A stretch of 7,566 nucleotides of DNA from Lachnospiraceae bacterium UBA4711 (GTDB lineage: Bacteria > Bacillota > Clostridia > Lachnospirales > Lachnospiraceae), in assembly GCA_002404515.1 (NCBI GenBank), contig DHJV01000027.1, positions 1 to 7,566 on the forward strand, given 5' to 3'. The translations under genes were made by a program, and so were the position numbers. Below are positions 5,496 through 7,566 of this stretch, in pieces. Positions within the stretch are counted from its first letter, which is position 1. The number at the start of each line of letters is the position of its first letter. The notes beneath the pieces were generated by a model. That model was not told the DNA's origin. It searched no databases and saw only the letters and a list, made by a program, of their open reading frames with translations.

Positions 5496-6972
5496 TCAGA
5501 TTATCATTTTATCCGTGTTTCTCGGATATCTTTTATTCAATGTTGTAGTGAGCTTTGCGTACAGCAAAAAAGCAGAGAAAAGTTTGCATACATCTGCAGA
5601 GAACAAGTATTTTATCGGCGGAAGAAATATGAATGGCATCGTGCTTGCGATGACGATTATGGCGACATATACATCTGCCAGTTCCTTTATTTCCGGACCG
5701 GGTGCGGCTGGACTTACCTATGGATATGCGCAGGCGTGGATCGCCGCAATTCAGGTGCCGGTTACATTTCTGGTGCTTGGTGTGCTTGGAAATAAACTGG
5801 CGCTTGTATCCCGCAGAACTGGTGCGGTTACGGTTGTCGGTTATTTCAAAGCACGATACAAAAGCGATGCGCTTGTAATATTTACAAGCCTTGGACTGAT
5901 CGCATTTTTCATCGCACAGATGATCAGTCAGTTCACAGGTGGCGCGACGCTGATCGCATCCATAACAGGACTCGATCATGTGACATCGCTGTTGATCTTC
6001 GGAACGGTCGTGATCCTGTATACGGCGATCGGTGGATTCAGCGCAGTCGTGATTACGGATACGATACAGGGAATTGTTATGTGTATTGGAACATTCCTGT
6101 TTATATTTTTCGTCTTAAAAGAGGGCGGCGGGCTTGCATCGATCGATGCGGGACTGGCTGCAAATCTGCCGGATGTGTACGACGATATCTTCTCGAAATA
6201 TACGCCGGGCGGTCTGCTTAGTTATTGGATTCTGGTTGGATTCGGAACATTGGGACTTCCGCAGACAGCCGTGCGTGCGATGGGATTTAAGGATACCAAG
6301 AGTATGCACAGAGCGATGTGGATTGGTGTGCTGACATGCAGCTTCGTAATCATTGGCATGCATCTGGCTGGAACATGGGCAGGCGCACTGGTCGATACAG
6401 ACAACCTTCCGACGTCCGATTATTTTATCCCATATATCGTGCAGAAGATCATGCCGCCGGGAGTCGCTGCGATCTTCCTTGCTGCACCGATGGCAGCCGT
6501 TATGTCGACCGCAGATTCCCTTCTGATCCTTGCGACTGCGGCAATCGTCAAAGACCTATGGAAGAACTATGTGGTGAAGGATGATCCGGTGAAAAATGAA
6601 TCTTATCAGAAGCATGTAAAGCTTGTGAGCACCATTCTTACGATGGTGCTTGGCGCAGTTGTAATGGTTCTGACGATCAATCCGCCGGATATTATATTCC
6701 TGCTGAATATGTTTGCGTTTGGTGGTTTGGAATGTACCTTCTTCTGGCCGCTCGTCGGTGGTTTGTTCTGGAAGAAGGGAACGAAACAGGCGGCAGTATG
6801 CAGCAGTATCGGTGCGGTTGCAACTTACATTTTCGCCACATACAACATCCATGTCGGAGGAATCAACGCCGTTGTATGGGGACTTCTTGTCGGTGCAGTC
6901 CTGTATTTTGTGATTGGGGCGATTACTGGGCGAAAAGGACTGGATGCGGATATTCTGGATAAGTGTTTTTAG
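5485..6972 (+). CDS. panF: Sodium/pantothenate symporter
   Basis: This solute:sodium symporter family protein imports pantothenate, the vitamin B5 precursor of coenzyme A, driven by the sodium gradient. The 495 residues give about 13 helices, close to E. coli PanF (about 480). Resemblance to PanF is strong along the length: SFISGPGAAG (68-76), LYTAIGGFSAVVITDTIQG (179-196), GLPQTAVR (257-264), GMHLAG (291-296), FLAAPMAAVMSTADS (331-345, where Ser341/Thr342 in the broken helix would form the Na2 sodium site), AAIVKDLW (352-359) and AFGGLECTFFWPLVGGLFW (411-429). ATG 5485 is preferred because GAGGAGG ends nine bases before it. The earlier ATG at 5476 directly abuts that site and would be poorly used. 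The gene overlaps yhdT by 11 bases and shares its transcript. Confidence 0.92.
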   Translation: MSSNQIIILSVFLGYLLFNVVVSFAYSKKAEKSLHTSAENKYFIGGRNMNGIVLAMTIMATYTSASSFISGPGAAGLTYGYAQAWIAAIQVPVTFLVLGVLGNKLALVSRRTGAVTVVGYFKARYKSDALVIFTSLGLIAFFIAQMISQFTGGATLIASITGLDHVTSLLIFGTVVILYTAIGGFSAVVITDTIQGIVMCIGTFLFIFFVLKEGGGLASIDAGLAANLPDVYDDIFSKYTPGGLLSYWILVGFGTLGLPQTAVRAMGFKDTKSMHRAMWIGVLTCSFVIIGMHLAGTWAGALVDTDNLPTSDYFIPYIVQKIMPPGVAAIFLAAPMAAVMSTADSLLILATAAIVKDLWKNYVVKDDPVKNESYQKHVKLVSTILTMVLGAVVMVLTINPPDIIFLLNMFAFGGLECTFFWPLVGGLFWKKGTKQAAVCSSIGAVATYIFATYNIHVGGINAVVWGLLVGAVLYFVIGAITGRKGLDADILDKCF

Positions 6973-7112
6973 GAAGTTTTCGCTGAACATGCATGGTATT
7001 TTAGAAATGTGTTGCATAACAGAACGATGCACGTAAATGGTAAGCTTTAGTTATTAATTCAAAGGGATGAAGAAGAAGAGTCCCTACATAGTTAAGGATG
7101 AGAGGTGAGAGT
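6973..7112. other. Intergenic gap with no convincing signal
   Basis: This 140-base stretch separates panF from the next gene. Only short inverted repeats are visible: TGCAT/ATGCA at 7013-7017 and 7026-7030, and AGGGA/TCCCT further right. None is followed by a T-run, so no terminator is called. TTGCAT at 7012 with TAAATG at 7034 is a poor promoter match. No gene fits. Confidence 0.5.
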
Positions 7113-7433
7113 ATGAATTTATTTGAGATTATGTCAAACATCCAGAACCGAAAAAAGATGGGAGTCTGGGAAGAAACAACCGCAACTTTCACAGGAAAAC
7201 GGGTTTTAAAACCGTCAAAAATAGGCAAGTATCATTTTGCGCAACCGGAACCATATTACCAGTATGAGATTACCTATATTGCAAATGGAAAGATGCAAAG
7301 CGCCTGGCATACATTCTATCCGGTTGCAGATCCTGAATTTGAAGATATCCGGGGAGAAACGATGCAGATTCGTTATAACAAACGGCGTCCCTGGAATTAT
7401 GAAATTGTAGACGAGGATAATGAATACTTTTGA
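7113..7433 (+). CDS. Small soluble protein of unknown function, DUF3592-like
   Basis: This 106-residue protein has no hydrophobic helix or signal peptide. After a short basic amino-terminal helix (MNLFEIMSNIQNRKKM) it looks all-beta: ATFTGKRVL (24-32), YYQYEITYIANGKMQSAWHTFYP (48-70), GETMQIRYNKRRPWNYEIVDE (81-101). The order 'YEITY-NGK ... YP ... G-x-x-x-IRYN-x-x-xP' resembles DUF3592-type domains, in which a strand is followed by a turn NGK and a closing V-x-Y-P-x-x-P. That similarity is by eye only. ATG 7113 is chosen over ATG 7098 because AGAGGTGAG (7101-7109) lies between them at proper spacing for the second. A partial membrane-protein gene follows 44 bases later and may be co-transcribed. 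Confidence 0.65.
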   Translation: MNLFEIMSNIQNRKKMGVWEETTATFTGKRVLKPSKIGKYHFAQPEPYYQYEITYIANGKMQSAWHTFYPVADPEFEDIRGETMQIRYNKRRPWNYEIVDEDNEYF

Positions 7434-7477
7434 CAGAGTATTTATATGGTTAAAACGTGAAGATAAGGAGGGGTTAC

Positions 7478-7566
7478 ATGGTTTTAGAGTTTGGAATTTT
7501 TGCATTATGTATTTTAATACCGATTACAATTGTCTCATTGACGAAAAACAAGACATCCGGATTAAA
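7478..7566 (+). CDS. Amino-terminal part of a membrane or exported protein (cut by window edge)
   Basis: AAGGAGGGG at 7465-7473 precedes an ATG at 7478 by four bases. The frame stays open to the window end, 29 codons. It begins MVLEFGIFALCILIPITIV, a single hydrophobic stretch followed by the polar SLTKNKTSG. This is either a membrane anchor or a signal-like segment; no cleavage site is clear. Nothing can be said of its function. Confidence 0.6.
   Translation, partial: MVLEFGIFALCILIPITIVSLTKNKTSGL

Noticed and set aside
7012..7039. Promoter for the gene at 7113 (TTGCAT with TAAATG)
   Set aside because: Both boxes match poorly and spacing is 16 bases in an AT-rich gap, so it is not better than chance.

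Overview
The window looks like a chromosomal segment of a Gram-positive anaerobe of the class Clostridia, most likely Lachnospiraceae. This rests on purine-rich Shine-Dalgarno sites before nearly every gene, TTGAnn/TATAAT promoters, a C5-pathway hemA followed by a precorrin-2 dehydrogenase fused to hemC, and a PanF-type symporter. The family-level placement is inference. All genes lie on the + strand, and no RNA gene, insertion sequence or CRISPR array was seen.

Region 1 (1-3040) is tetrapyrrole synthesis. A 248-base leader carries an imperfect repeat, a good vegetative promoter and AT-rich inverted repeats. It is followed by hemA (glutamyl-tRNA reductase) and, overlapping it by 35 bases, a 502-codon gene that joins a siroheme-synthase-type precorrin-2 dehydrogenase to hydroxymethylbilane synthase. 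The fusion keeps a strong internal ribosome-binding site and ATG exactly at the domain boundary, so separate HemC might also be made. The HemC part ends about 30 residues early. The missing C-terminal helix appears to be readable in the +1 frame, and that frame stops in an ATGA overlap with the next gene, which suggests a frameshift. Both enzymes carry a roughly 30-residue AT-rich insertion near the dinucleotide-binding fold. HemD, CobA, HemB and HemL are not present in the window.

Region 2 (3037-4722) holds an unrecognised five-helix membrane protein and then a Fic-domain protein with an N-terminal helix-turn-helix domain. The fic gene looks like a self-contained unit: it is more AT-rich than its neighbours and has its own TTGAGA-17-TATAAT promoter. 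CCGATAA boxes flank the -10 element, with an inverted copy in the end of the gene before. The simplest reading is autoregulation by the HTH domain of the Fic protein.

Region 3 (4723-6972) is a pantothenate-uptake operon: a small three-helix membrane protein, a YhdT-family small membrane protein and the sodium/pantothenate symporter PanF, all with overlapping start and stop codons. Its short leader can form two mutually exclusive hairpins, one of which would cover the first ribosome-binding site. This is the best candidate in the window for an undescribed regulatory element. The YhdT C-terminus carries an 87-base, GC-richer in-frame insert between two copies of an 11-base repeat.

Region 4 (6973-7566) has a 140-base gap with nothing convincing in it, a 106-residue soluble protein resembling the DUF3592 type, and the start of a membrane protein cut by the window edge.
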